Source of the DNA: Deltaproteobacteria bacterium
GTDB taxonomy: Bacteria > Myxococcota > JACPTQ01
Assembly (NCBI GenBank): GCA_016192705.1
Contig: JACPTQ010000049.1
Location: 1-64,000, forward strand
Direction of reading: 5' to 3'
DNA: 64,000 nucleotides
The position numbers were made by a program, and so were the translations under genes. The notes beneath the pieces are model-generated. The model had not been told where the DNA came from and made no database searches. It worked only from the letters and a program-made list of their open reading frames with translations. Below, piece by piece: positions 7,280-16,910 of this stretch. Every line of letters starts with the position of its first letter. The stretch's first letter is position 1.

Positions 7280-9325
7280 TCAAGCGCCGCCGACAACTTT
7301 CATGGCGGCTGTTTTCGGGTCCCCATAGAAGATTGGGTCCACGTGCTCCATGATGTCGGCGCTCACGTCGAGGAAGTTCCGCTTGTTCTCGATCGGGATG
7401 AGGGCGCGTTTAGCACCGTTGTCCATTGCGACTTGGAGCGGCTCCGTGAGCGAGCGGATCGGCTTGATGTTCCCCTGGACGCTCATGTCTCCGAGGATGA
7501 GCAGACCGGGGCTGACGGATGCCTTTCTCAACGCGGAGTAGCTGGCAACGAAGAATGCCACGCCAGGCTCGGCCTCAACGCGGTTTGCGAGCAGGTCAAT
7601 AACCTCGACGTGAAGGTCGGAAACATCGAGGTCGCGCGCGATGCCGAGGTCCGTCTTCTTGGCGTGCAGGAAGCTGAAGGCTCGCTGGAGGGATTCCTTC
7701 ATCACACCGGCGACGCCGCCGGCCAGCTTGAGTTTGCCCGTGCCGTTCGAGACTGAGATTTCCACGCGGAAGAGACCGACGGTGCCGTCCGACGTCACGC
7801 CCGCACTGTAAACCGTACCGGGGGAGATCGGATCGGTCGAGATGAGATCGCGCCCGCCCTGCTCGGGGACGCCGACGAATCTCTCCTCTCCGGTTTCCTG
7901 AAGCGTGTAGCTGAACGACGTGTGATAGTACTCAAATGAGCCCATTTTCTTGAGTTGTTCCTTCACGCGCCTTCGCCCTTCGAGTGCAAGCTCAAGGATC
8001 TCGCCGAGTTCATTCGGCGTGACGACCCCATGCGGGAACAGGATTTTCACGAGGCCCGACACCGTCTTGCGGACGGCCTTGCGGTCGCGGGCGTTGAGGT
8101 GCGCGCCAAGCGAGAAGTGGCGATCGATGGTCTCAGTGAAGTTGTGCTTCCGCATTTCGCGAAGCGCCTCGGCGAGGTAGTCGACGACGAACCCGTAGTG
8201 GTTCGTGAAAAGGTCGTTCCGCATCTTCGGGATCTCCCAGCCCGGGAGGTAGAAGTGTATTCGGTCGATAAAGGCCATGTCGTCGCGGATGATGTCCGGC
8301 ATCGGCGCGAACAGGTGTCCCGTCTGAACCATCACGTCGACGGGCTGGTTCGTGTTGCCGAACATCGCGATGCTCGCGTCGCCAGAAACCGCCTCCTGGC
8401 CACGCTGGAAGGTGCCGGATTCGCAGTAGGTTTTCATAGTCGTGATGACCTCCTTGGGCATTTTCTGAAGGTCGGCGACTTCGTCGAATCCGACGACGTC
8501 CCAGATTTGAACCATGCCCTTCTGCCGGCCGGACAAGTGGCCGAAAAGGTTCGCGACCGTCGTGCCGCCCGTGAGCAGCGCTGAGTACGGCGACACTTCC
8601 TGCACCACGTAGCTCTTGCCCGTGCCGCGAGGGCCAAGCTCGACGAGGTTGTAGTTGTGCTCGGCGAGCGGGATAAGGCGCACCAGAAAGAGGAGCTTGA
8701 GGCGCCGCGACATGTCGCCCGGCTCGTACCCCATGCTTCGCATGATGAGGTCGAGCCACTCGTCCGTCGTGAGCTCGCCCCGGACGCGACGGTACTCTTC
8801 GAGGTCGAACGTCGCGATCTGGATGGGCGTGAGCTTGTCGATCCAGAAAGGATTCTTTCCACCGGCCTCTTCGTCGGACTGGAATCGCAGATCGAGCTGG
8901 GTCCACACGCCGCCCATGAGCAGGCGCTCGTAGTCGCGCACGTACTGCGTTGGAACGTGGAGAAACTTGTTTCCGAAGTTTACCGCCTCGGCCCAGTAGT
9001 CGGAGTCGACCAGGCGGACCTTCACCTTGTCGATGAACGTGTACCTCCCGTTCTCCTTGACCTTGCTCTGCGCCTTCCCCGACTCGTCGGGTCGGATGTA
9101 ATTGTTGGCGAGCGTGTCGTTGACGACCTGCAACCCCATCTGGATCGCCACCTCATCAGACGACGCGCAGTACTTTCCGAGCAGATACTCGAGCACGAAG
9201 ACAGGGACGTTCGCACCGACCTTCACCTTGCGGACGAGATCCTTGCGAACGACCTTCCCCGCGAAGAGGCGGTTGACCTTGTCGTCGAGTGCGTCGCGTA
9301 TCGGGGTTCCGTTGCTCATGTTCAT
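7280..9325 (-). CDS. brxL: BREX protein BrxL, Lon-like AAA+ protein
   Basis: BrxL is the AAA+/Lon-related DNA-binding motor of type 1 BREX systems. The 681-residue product shows the BrxL N-terminus, Walker A GPRGTGKS at 231-238 and a Walker B region with FDEVADL. It ends in a degenerate Lon protease-like domain (GDMSVQG, GAKRALIPIENK). The ATG at 9325 overlaps the pglZ stop by one base (TGATG); a second ATG lies at 9319. A frame extending further upstream is only overlap with pglZ. It is the last gene of the BREX operon before the separately promoted helicase. Confidence 0.95.
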   Translation of the reverse strand: MNMSNGTPIRDALDDKVNRLFAGKVVRKDLVRKVKVGANVPVFVLEYLLGKYCASSDEVAIQMGLQVVNDTLANNYIRPDESGKAQSKVKENGRYTFIDKVKVRLVDSDYWAEAVNFGNKFLHVPTQYVRDYERLLMGGVWTQLDLRFQSDEEAGGKNPFWIDKLTPIQIATFDLEEYRRVRGELTTDEWLDLIMRSMGYEPGDMSRRLKLLFLVRLIPLAEHNYNLVELGPRGTGKSYVVQEVSPYSALLTGGTTVANLFGHLSGRQKGMVQIWDVVGFDEVADLQKMPKEVITTMKTYCESGTFQRGQEAVSGDASIAMFGNTNQPVDVMVQTGHLFAPMPDIIRDDMAFIDRIHFYLPGWEIPKMRNDLFTNHYGFVVDYLAEALREMRKHNFTETIDRHFSLGAHLNARDRKAVRKTVSGLVKILFPHGVVTPNELGEILELALEGRRRVKEQLKKMGSFEYYHTSFSYTLQETGEERFVGVPEQGGRDLISTDPISPGTVYSAGVTSDGTVGLFRVEISVSNGTGKLKLAGGVAGVMKESLQRAFSFLHAKKTDLGIARDLDVSDLHVEVIDLLANRVEAEPGVAFFVASYSALRKASVSPGLLILGDMSVQGNIKPIRSLTEPLQVAMDNGAKRALIPIENKRNFLDVSADIMEHVDPIFYGDPKTAAMKVVGGA

Positions 9326-11919
9326 CACACTCCAAGTCGTACCGGGATGTCCGCCGGCGATCGATACAGCTCTGCGTCCGTTGCCGGGTCCTGCACCACG
9401 ACACGGAGCGCCGGCCCGCTCTCGTCGCTCAAGAGAAACGCGACCGTCGTGGGCTTCCCGGGCTGCAGCATTACGCACCCCGTCGCGCGATCGAGCTCGG
9501 CCTCGATCGCCATCCCTACGCTGCCCACCTGCCTGCCTGATGCGGTGAGCAGCGGGCGCACGAGCAGCCCGCCAACAGACGTGCTTCCGAGATTGATTTG
9601 CTCTGTGAATGTAAGCGAGACGCTGAAGATACGGTTGGAAACCACGTTGGGAAGGCCGCTTACGGTAACCGGACCAGATGCGAGCTGAACCCCCCTCTCA
9701 GCCCTCAAGCGAACGGTCAGTACCGGAACAATTGCCTCCTGCAGCGACAGCCCACCGTGGTGGAATGCGAGGTCTCCGCCGGCCTTGAAGACACCGCTGC
9801 CAATGGGGAAAACAAACTCGAGATTCGACGCATAGCCCAGCGTCGATGCTTCCACTCTAATGCATCCAGCCGGAGTGGTCCCACCGCGGCCAATCCAGCA
9901 CCGACGGTGAAGCTCGACCTCGTGCCCGCCGGGTTTCTCGATCCGCATCGACTCGTCGCGATCGGCGGGGAAGAACAGATGGCCGTGATCCGCGGAGACG
10001 ACCGAGTGCTCAACGCCAGCCGCTGCGAGTCTCCGGATAGCGCGCGCGAGGTTGTCGATCACGGTGTCCATCACCTGGCGGGCCTGATGGGAAAACCCGG
10101 TCTCGCCGGCGTGATCGATTTCCTGCGACTTGACGACGATGACCTGCGCGCCCTCGATCTTCCTCGCGAGTTTCGACGCCTGTAGGCTGAGGAGTTCGTC
10201 GAGGCCGACGTGGCTGAGCTTAGGGACCTTCGCAGAAGCGAACTTCTTTCGTGCCGATGAGTCCGGAAGGAATGCATCTTCAATGCGCGCGCCGAGTACG
10301 CCATCCTGCTCCACGACGCTGAAACTCGCGGACGCTCCCGGCTGTAAAGCCGCCATTCCAACTGTTGTGATGCTCGGCAGCGCGCAGATGGCGTGCCGCG
10401 TACTGACCTCGGCGCTCTTCGGCAAGCGCTCGGCCAACTCTACGCCCATTTCGAATCGCATAGCGTCAACCAGGAAGTACGCGAGGGGCTTCGGGCGGTC
10501 TGCAACTGCCTCCCTATAGACGCAAGTCTGGTGCAGCACTCCAGGAGTGGCCCACTTGGCCTTCGCGAGAGCACGAGTGAAGCCCTCTGCCATCGCATGG
10601 CACGCGTCTTCGTACGCTCGGCGGACGACACCAAGGGGGCGCTCCTCCGGTTCTTCCTCAAGCTTCGTGATCAGGACTTCGAGCCGCCGCTGCAATTGGT
10701 CGATCCGATACCAACCGTCCTTCGACGCGTACGCATCGATCCACGATACGGGGCCATTGCCGATCTTCGCCATCGCGGCGCGAACTGCGACTATTGCGCC
10801 GCCAAGTTCGGCCATCCGGCGGCACGTTTCCCATTGCGCCTTCCGCCCGACATCGTGGTCCAGCCAGAAGCTGTTCTCGCGTTCGGTGACGATTGCCAGC
10901 GCCTCGTCGAACCCCTGCTCGGCGATGAGCGCTCCGCAATGGGAGAGGAGCGCGCGCTCCTCAAAACGGAAAGTGTCGATCGAGCCGAGCGCGTCGGCTG
11001 CTATCGGCGCATTCCGAAGCCCGAGCTCCTTCTCGACATGGTCCGCCAGGTTCGGGTAGGCGCTCGCGAAGCTCGTTCGGAGACGACGGGCCAACTCTCG
11101 GACGGCGCTTTCATTGTCCTTCGTCTTCGGCGCGGGCACGGCGGCAACGCTCGGAGGAGGGGGGCAGCGCAGGTCCGTCCGGAACTCGCCCGCGAGGACA
11201 TAGCGCAAGGTGATAGCCCGCACCTTCGAGATCGACGCATTCTCGGGAAGCTCCGCACCGAGGCGCGAGCGAATCAGCTTGATGAGCTCGCGCGTCGCCG
11301 CCTTGGTTTCGATGGCGGCGTCGCGGGAGTCACTGGCAAGCCACGCACCGAGGAGCCCATCGTTGCCGGCGGTGTCGTGGAAGACGGACTTCAAGATCGA
11401 CGGCGGCTCCGTCGATGTCGTGTCAGCTGCAGCACGAGCAAGGTCCTCGTAAGACACCTTACGGTCGACCGGCAGCATTTCGTCGACAACCCCCAGCGTG
11501 TACTTCTGGAGGAGTACGTTCTTAGCCAACCGCTTGAGTTGGGGCTCCCAGGTCGTGCCGGCCTTCTCGATCTCCATGAGCACGGAGCCGCGCCGATCGC
11601 GTTCACGGCCTGGGATGAAAAGTAGAGTTGGTTCGGGGGAATCGGCAGCGGCAACCATCTCCACCGCGGTCCGCACTTCGAAAAACGACCCCGAAAACTC
11701 GGCGATCCAGAACGCCTTCCCCGCCGCCTCAACTTCCGTAAGGCCGACTGAAATCCGCGCGTCGTCTTGTGCTGCCAGCTTTCGACTCCGTTCCGTTGCC
11801 TCAAGCTCGCCGATGAACGCCTCAAACTCCCGCCTCGGGTCGTACCAAACAACGATCTTGTTCGCCTTCAACTTATCGGAGAGCTGCTTAGCGACGTAAT
11901 CGTGGAGGGGATGCGTCAT
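9325..11919 (-). CDS. pglZ: BREX protein PglZ, alkaline phosphatase-fold
   Basis: PglZ is the signature BREX protein, with an alkaline-phosphatase superfamily domain of unknown substrate. The 864-residue product carries the metal-site motifs LVDAMRFEMG and VSADHGHL in its C-terminal half, and an N-terminal segment (KIVVWYDPRREFE) typical of the family. The true start is ATG 11919, overlapping the stop of the upstream RelA/SpoT-like gene by 4 nt (ATGA). The frame extends 16 codons further, but those have no support. It overlaps brxL by 1 nt. The tight coupling on both sides makes it part of one polycistronic unit. Confidence 0.95.
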   Translation of the reverse strand: MTHPLHDYVAKQLSDKLKANKIVVWYDPRREFEAFIGELEATERSRKLAAQDDARISVGLTEVEAAGKAFWIAEFSGSFFEVRTAVEMVAAADSPEPTLLFIPGRERDRRGSVLMEIEKAGTTWEPQLKRLAKNVLLQKYTLGVVDEMLPVDRKVSYEDLARAAADTTSTEPPSILKSVFHDTAGNDGLLGAWLASDSRDAAIETKAATRELIKLIRSRLGAELPENASISKVRAITLRYVLAGEFRTDLRCPPPPSVAAVPAPKTKDNESAVRELARRLRTSFASAYPNLADHVEKELGLRNAPIAADALGSIDTFRFEERALLSHCGALIAEQGFDEALAIVTERENSFWLDHDVGRKAQWETCRRMAELGGAIVAVRAAMAKIGNGPVSWIDAYASKDGWYRIDQLQRRLEVLITKLEEEPEERPLGVVRRAYEDACHAMAEGFTRALAKAKWATPGVLHQTCVYREAVADRPKPLAYFLVDAMRFEMGVELAERLPKSAEVSTRHAICALPSITTVGMAALQPGASASFSVVEQDGVLGARIEDAFLPDSSARKKFASAKVPKLSHVGLDELLSLQASKLARKIEGAQVIVVKSQEIDHAGETGFSHQARQVMDTVIDNLARAIRRLAAAGVEHSVVSADHGHLFFPADRDESMRIEKPGGHEVELHRRCWIGRGGTTPAGCIRVEASTLGYASNLEFVFPIGSGVFKAGGDLAFHHGGLSLQEAIVPVLTVRLRAERGVQLASGPVTVSGLPNVVSNRIFSVSLTFTEQINLGSTSVGGLLVRPLLTASGRQVGSVGMAIEAELDRATGCVMLQPGKPTTVAFLLSDESGPALRVVVQDPATDAELYRSPADIPVRLGV

Positions 11920-12986
11920 GAAGTTCCCATGCTGTTGGCAAGCTCCAGGTATCGTGCGGCAATCCACGCTATTCTGGGGGGGCCGCCAATTCCACGCCCC
12001 GTTGGATGGTTGTCTACGATCTGTTGGGCAAGCTTAGGAAGAAGAGACGCCAGCAAGAGATCAGAAGATGTCGGGTCCAGGGTGTATCGGTCATGGCCTG
12101 CTGCAACAAGTTTCTCCGACAAGATAGCTAGCGCTTGCTGCGCGCGCGCGTCGACGTCTCTTGCCTCTCCAACCAATTCTTCGACCTGCTGTGGGGTGGT
12201 GATTCCTAATTGTTGAAGCTCGTCGAAACACTGCCCAGCATGGTTGGTCAGCTCCACACTTGGAAACCACTTGCGCAATCGGGCTACGAAATCGTAGACG
12301 TCCTCGAAAGCCCCCGTCTGCTCCCTTAATCGCCGTTCCGTAGCGGCAAGCAATTGACTGATGATGCCATCGCCTGTGCGACTGAGGTGGCCCAGCGACC
12401 CAAGGAGTTCTTGCTCTGGTTCCGAGAGCCTTCCGCTCAGCGGTTTGTAACCGAGATCATGTTCTATTTCGTTCCACACATGGGACATCATGCTGCAGAC
12501 TTGGACTTCGCAAGGAGTGTTGGCAAGATTCGCGTACGTACCAACCAGTTCGTCGGGCCGCAAATACACCTCGGAGTGGGCCGCACGGTAGAAACTGCCC
12601 GGATTTGCCGCATGCTTGTCCTTGCGATCAACATCAACACCTCCGCCAGCGTTGCCGCAGAAACGTTTCATGATCTCTTGGACCACCTTCACTTCGTCGT
12701 TCTTGTCATACGTTGCCACCCGAACGGCAGCCAGGTCGCGAACAGCATTGAACACTGACTCGACGGTTTTAATGAACCCCGGCGTCGCTTTCTCGATCAA
12801 ACGAATCTTGCCGTCGAAGCTCTTGGAACTTTTGGCACGCGAGGTGACCTGTGCGCGAATCGCGTTTCCTTCCACCACTTCTGAACGACAGATGTCCGCA
12901 ACGCGGGCGCTGAGTTTCAAATACCGGTCATACTCACGTTCATATCTAGAGACGGCCTCGGCAATTATCGTATCTAAGTTCGGCAT
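11916..12986 (-). CDS. RelA/SpoT-type alarmone synthetase-like protein inside the BREX operon
   Basis: The product has 356 residues. The N-terminal ~190 contain a RelA/SpoT synthetase domain with its catalytic signature: RxKxxxS at R50/K52/S56, Asp84 in RDLAAVRV, the G-loop Tyr133 and His137 (YRAAHSEV), Glu160 in EVQVC, and WNEIEHDLGYK at 171-181. Family members transfer pyrophosphate from ATP to GDP/GTP, and some toxic relatives (toxSAS, CapRel) modify ATP or tRNA. The Arg usually found after EIQI is Cys164 here. There is no HD hydrolase domain; residues 200-356 are an unrecognised helical extension. The gene starts 3 nt after pglX and overlaps pglZ by 4 nt, so it is cotranslated with BREX. 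A role in abortive defence or as a BREX effector is inference. Confidence 0.88.
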   Translation of the reverse strand: MPNLDTIIAEAVSRYEREYDRYLKLSARVADICRSEVVEGNAIRAQVTSRAKSSKSFDGKIRLIEKATPGFIKTVESVFNAVRDLAAVRVATYDKNDEVKVVQEIMKRFCGNAGGGVDVDRKDKHAANPGSFYRAAHSEVYLRPDELVGTYANLANTPCEVQVCSMMSHVWNEIEHDLGYKPLSGRLSEPEQELLGSLGHLSRTGDGIISQLLAATERRLREQTGAFEDVYDFVARLRKWFPSVELTNHAGQCFDELQQLGITTPQQVEELVGEARDVDARAQQALAILSEKLVAAGHDRYTLDPTSSDLLLASLLPKLAQQIVDNHPTGRGIGGPPRIAWIAARYLELANSMGTS

Positions 12987-12989
12987 TTC

Positions 12990-15062
12990 TTACGCCTCCG
13001 CGTCTAACGGTCGTCGACGAGAGCCGGCCTTTTTCGCGAGACGTCCAACCTCCGTTTGGAGGATGCTCGCGAGTGCTGCTTTTACGCCGGGTGAGCTGCG
13101 CTCCCGGACCAGCTCGTTGATCGACCGCATTGGTGTTTTGCGAGCCGTCCACTTTCCGTTGCTGTCCTCGGCCCAGAACACGTCTTCCAGTCCGTGCGCG
13201 ATCGCAAGACTGCGATCTGAAGCGCACCTAGGAACGACGCGCTCGGGCCAGAGGTGCATCGCCAGGTGCGCCCAGTCGTACTTGCCTTCGCAGAGCGCGT
13301 TCCAGGTGGACTTCAGCGCCTTCTGCCAGGGCTTGTTCTGCGGGACGAGCCGCCAGAGCGGCGCGAAGTTGATGATGACGCCGTCGTCCAAGGTCGGCTT
13401 CCAAAGCGGCGCGACGCGCTTCACCTCGTCGAGGAAGGCGCGGAGCTCGTCGACGAACGTCTCCTGTGCAGCGAGAACCTTCCGCTGGGCGGCGGTCGCG
13501 CCGTCACGTAGCTCGCTCATGAGCGACTCGAGGCGGCGCTCCTCGTGCGCGAGCTTCGGTGCTGCGTAGTCGTTCTGCACGCGGAAGAGCGTGTCTTTGC
13601 TGAAGGCGTGGATGTAGAGCCACACCGAGTAGCTCGCCGAGGGCGTCGCAAGCTGCCAGTAGATGGGCGCCTTGCGACGGCTCTTCGAGTACATCCTGAT
13701 ATGCAGTGGGAAGAACTCCCTGGCCAGCCACCCACGGAGGTTCTCAGGCGCCTCGACGCGAACGCGCTCGGCGACCGCGCGGGTGCGCGCCGCGAGATCG
13801 GCGGCGTGGCCTTGGTCGTCGACGAGGATGTCGGGCCGTTCCGCCGGCTCTTCGCCCTCGGGGTACATGCCCGGAGAGCGCAAAGGCAACGCCTGGAAGG
13901 GCTCGGGCTCGAGTGGCACCGGACGCTCGCCCGTCGCGAGGCGGGGGTCGAACCGTGCGAAGGCGGCGCCGACGAGCCACGAACCTAGAGTCTCGACCCC
14001 AGCGCCACTCGACACCCCCGACACGTCATCATCACCCAAGTCATCGCCGTCATCGTTGTCTTCATCCGGTGAGGACTCCTCCCTCTCAGCAGGCGCATCT
14101 CCAGTGGAGACAAGGCTTGCAGGGTCCTCCGGGCGGATGCCGTACAGACTGAACCCCGCCTGGTCGATTTCCCTCTGAAGCGTCTCCAACTCGCGAACGA
14201 TGGCGTCAGGATTCAGTCCCGCGACCTTCTCATTCAATCCGCTCGGCAGAATGAACGCATGCGAGGTCTCATTGACCGTGTCGAGCATTCGCCTGAGCGA
14301 CCAGGCACGGCGCGCGAGACGTGCGAACGTCGCAACGTCGCTCGTCGAAAGGTTCGCCAGCGGTGTCTTCTGAATGACGCCCACTTCGTAGGAGCGGGCA
14401 ACCCCTCCGCGGCCAGACGGCTCGGCGGCAGCGAGTTGAAACTCGATGAGCGACCGAAACACTTGACTGTTGGCAAGGGCTCCAAGGGCGAGCAAAAGCT
14501 CAACGTCGTCGTTCTCGACGATAACTGCAGGTCCCTTCGAGCCGAAGATGCAACCGGCCGGCATCACGCGCATCGAAAGGTCGCTCTTGGTCCGAAGCGT
14601 CCAGGTGAGGCCAGGGCGAAGGTAGAGCTCCCGGCTCGGAACAATCGCAAACTTGTACTCTCGAGTGGTAACTCGCTCAGCGAGCAACTCGCTCCCGTCA
14701 GTACCCCAGTTGAGAAGCATATGCGGGTCTGCGTAGAACGGTGACCACCGACCGCCCTTCACGTGCGGTGCCCATTTGCTACCCGCACATTCCCACGCCA
14801 GTCGCAGGAAACGGCCGTCGTCATTGGAGTTGACGCCTCGTTTCGCAACGCGACCGCCTGCTTCGAATCGAGAGAACTTGGCGAAGGCTGCCCGAAGAGT
14901 CTCGCTCACCCAGTAGGCGAACGGAGAACCGGGCACGCTGCGAAACGTCGTCGGATTCACTTCGAAGATTCGGCGATCGGCTCCTGCAGCACTAATCGCA
15001 GCGCGGAGCGCACCATCCTTGTCGTGCACCTCTTCGAGGACGCGGATGAACACCGTGCTCAC
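12990..15062 (-). CDS. pglX: BREX PglX, C-terminal half (specificity/regulatory part)
   Basis: These 690 residues correspond to the C-terminal half of ordinary ~1200-residue PglX: a region with SPFAYWVSETLR, SYEVGVIQKTPL, an LYGIRPED segment, and the long C-terminal domain with YWQLATPSASYSVWLY. They contain no methyltransferase catalytic motif. The GTG start at 15062 overlaps the stop of the N-terminal half (GTGA), the classic arrangement for translational coupling. So PglX is either a true two-subunit enzyme or was split by a single-base shift at the domain boundary. An acidic low-complexity linker lies around residues 325-350. Confidence 0.88.
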   Translation of the reverse strand: MSTVFIRVLEEVHDKDGALRAAISAAGADRRIFEVNPTTFRSVPGSPFAYWVSETLRAAFAKFSRFEAGGRVAKRGVNSNDDGRFLRLAWECAGSKWAPHVKGGRWSPFYADPHMLLNWGTDGSELLAERVTTREYKFAIVPSRELYLRPGLTWTLRTKSDLSMRVMPAGCIFGSKGPAVIVENDDVELLLALGALANSQVFRSLIEFQLAAAEPSGRGGVARSYEVGVIQKTPLANLSTSDVATFARLARRAWSLRRMLDTVNETSHAFILPSGLNEKVAGLNPDAIVRELETLQREIDQAGFSLYGIRPEDPASLVSTGDAPAEREESSPDEDNDDGDDLGDDDVSGVSSGAGVETLGSWLVGAAFARFDPRLATGERPVPLEPEPFQALPLRSPGMYPEGEEPAERPDILVDDQGHAADLAARTRAVAERVRVEAPENLRGWLAREFFPLHIRMYSKSRRKAPIYWQLATPSASYSVWLYIHAFSKDTLFRVQNDYAAPKLAHEERRLESLMSELRDGATAAQRKVLAAQETFVDELRAFLDEVKRVAPLWKPTLDDGVIINFAPLWRLVPQNKPWQKALKSTWNALCEGKYDWAHLAMHLWPERVVPRCASDRSLAIAHGLEDVFWAEDSNGKWTARKTPMRSINELVRERSSPGVKAALASILQTEVGRLAKKAGSRRRPLDAEA

Positions 15063-16897
15063 GGTCGCACTCCTTCGGCCTTCTGCAGGCAGTACGCAGC
15101 CGCCTCGACGACGGCTGTGTCCATCACACCGAGTCCGAGGTCGGCTACAACAACGGGAGGCGCGTCTTGCAGGATGACTTCCTCACGCCAGCGCTGGAAC
15201 CGTGGCAAATAGAAGCCAGTTCGCGAGGTGATTGCGCCGACTCGCCCACCCGTCTTCAGTAGCTCAATGCCACGCTCTACGAATGCAGCGTAGATGTCAT
15301 TCTTGGAGCGCGGGTATGCCTTCTCGAAGTCCACCTTCGCGCGCGCACTTCCAGCACCGAACGGAGGATTCATCAGCACGACATCAAAGGTCTTCTCAGA
15401 GACACCTAGCAGGGCGATGCCGTGCGTCGCGTCGTCGGCGAAGAGTCGCCGTCGCGTACTTGCGCGTGAGCCCTCGTCGCTCACGAAACGTGCGAGCGCC
15501 GCACGGATTCGCTCCTCGGGTGGAGCGAAGAGGTCGCCAGTCTGGCCCCGCTTGCCTTGGCGCGCGACGAGTTGCTCAACGCGCAGGAGCAGCCCCATGT
15601 CGCCCGCAAGATTCAGAGAGCCTACGAGCGAGCTGAACACGCGCCCGAGCTCGGTGTCGCCGAGCTTCGCCACGAACTCCTTGGCGATCTGGTCATCGGC
15701 GACGAGCGGCTCGGCGACGACGATATTCGAACGACGGATGTGTGGTCGATCCGCGCGTCCGACGTTGAACTCCCTGTACGCCTTCTGCGCGCGCATCCAC
15801 AGGGCGAGCTGGGCGATCTGCGCGCAGCGCGGGTCGATGTCCACGCCATGGAGGTTGTGCGCGAGCACGAGCCCTGGGACGGCACTCCGCAGCGCGTCGA
15901 GGCTCGGGTAGTCCTCGGCGAGCGTCTTGCCCGTCGCTTCGCTCGTCGGGCTCTCCGGGTCGGCATGTGCCTCCTCGTAGATCGCGAGGAGCAGGTCGAA
16001 CGCATACAGGAGGAAGTGGCCGCTGCCGCACGCCGGGTCGAGCACGCGCAGATCACGCGGATCCTTCTTCGCGCGCGGCGCAAACTCCTCGCCGGGCTTG
16101 CGGACCATGTACTCGCAGCGCTCGGCAAGCACCGTCTTCGTGCCGCGCATCTCGTACCAGATGCGCCCGAGCGTGTTATCCGTGAGAAACCGCACGACGT
16201 AGCGAGGCGTGAAGAACTGGTTGCGAACAGCCAGCTCGCGACCGTTGCGCGGAACCTGGCTCTCCTCGCGCATCTTTTTGCGCTCGTCCTGACCGTTAAA
16301 GAACTGGTAGACCCAGCCGATCGTCTCGTCCTCGCCCCACACGCGGGCGAGCTCGGTGCCGTTCAGGATCTCGAGGAGCTGCTCGAAGGTGGCGCGTTTC
16401 GGCCAGAGCACGCTCGACGGATCGCGGCGGTCGAAGAGGACCTTCACCTCGGTTGACATCTCGTCGAAGAGCGACTCGATGTAGAGCCGGTAGCACGCAC
16501 TCTCGGGCAGGAGCGGCAGGCCCGGAGCCATGCCGCAGAACTCGCGGTAGCCCGCTGACTGCTCGCCCTTGGTGATGCACTCCTGCACGAGCTCGCGGGC
16601 CTCGAGCATCTTCAGCGCCACGAAGCGGTTGAGCGTGGTGAACGCGGCGTCGCGCAGGTAGTCCGCGACTGAATCCGCAGCGTTCATCCCGGCGGCGCGC
16701 TTGTGCTCGATGGCCGCGACGATGCGCTCACGCTGGAAGGCCTGACGGGGCGAGAGGTGGCCTCCGGCCCTCGCGGCCACCGCGCCGTGATGGTGCACGT
16801 CGAAGTCGCCCTCGAGCTGCGCGGCGAAGTCCTCCTCGAGGAGCTTCCGCGCTCGCTGGGTGGCGCGTTCGATGGCGTTGCGTGTGTCCTTGTCCAT
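15059..16897 (-). CDS. pglX: BREX PglX, N-terminal half: adenine-specific DNA methyltransferase
   Basis: This is the catalytic half of PglX, which methylates one adenine in a non-palindromic site so that host DNA is recognised as self. The 612 residues include the SAM-binding motif DPACGSGHF (287-295) and the catalytic NPPF (510-513). They end soon after the MTase core, at a segment (VADLGLGVMDTAVVEAAAYC) that normally continues into the C-terminal half. The start ATG at 16897 is 13 nt after the brxC stop. Confidence 0.92.
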   Translation of the reverse strand: MDKDTRNAIERATQRARKLLEEDFAAQLEGDFDVHHHGAVAARAGGHLSPRQAFQRERIVAAIEHKRAAGMNAADSVADYLRDAAFTTLNRFVALKMLEARELVQECITKGEQSAGYREFCGMAPGLPLLPESACYRLYIESLFDEMSTEVKVLFDRRDPSSVLWPKRATFEQLLEILNGTELARVWGEDETIGWVYQFFNGQDERKKMREESQVPRNGRELAVRNQFFTPRYVVRFLTDNTLGRIWYEMRGTKTVLAERCEYMVRKPGEEFAPRAKKDPRDLRVLDPACGSGHFLLYAFDLLLAIYEEAHADPESPTSEATGKTLAEDYPSLDALRSAVPGLVLAHNLHGVDIDPRCAQIAQLALWMRAQKAYREFNVGRADRPHIRRSNIVVAEPLVADDQIAKEFVAKLGDTELGRVFSSLVGSLNLAGDMGLLLRVEQLVARQGKRGQTGDLFAPPEERIRAALARFVSDEGSRASTRRRLFADDATHGIALLGVSEKTFDVVLMNPPFGAGSARAKVDFEKAYPRSKNDIYAAFVERGIELLKTGGRVGAITSRTGFYLPRFQRWREEVILQDAPPVVVADLGLGVMDTAVVEAAAYCLQKAEGVRP

Positions 16898-16910
16898 TCG
16901 CGCCTAGCCC

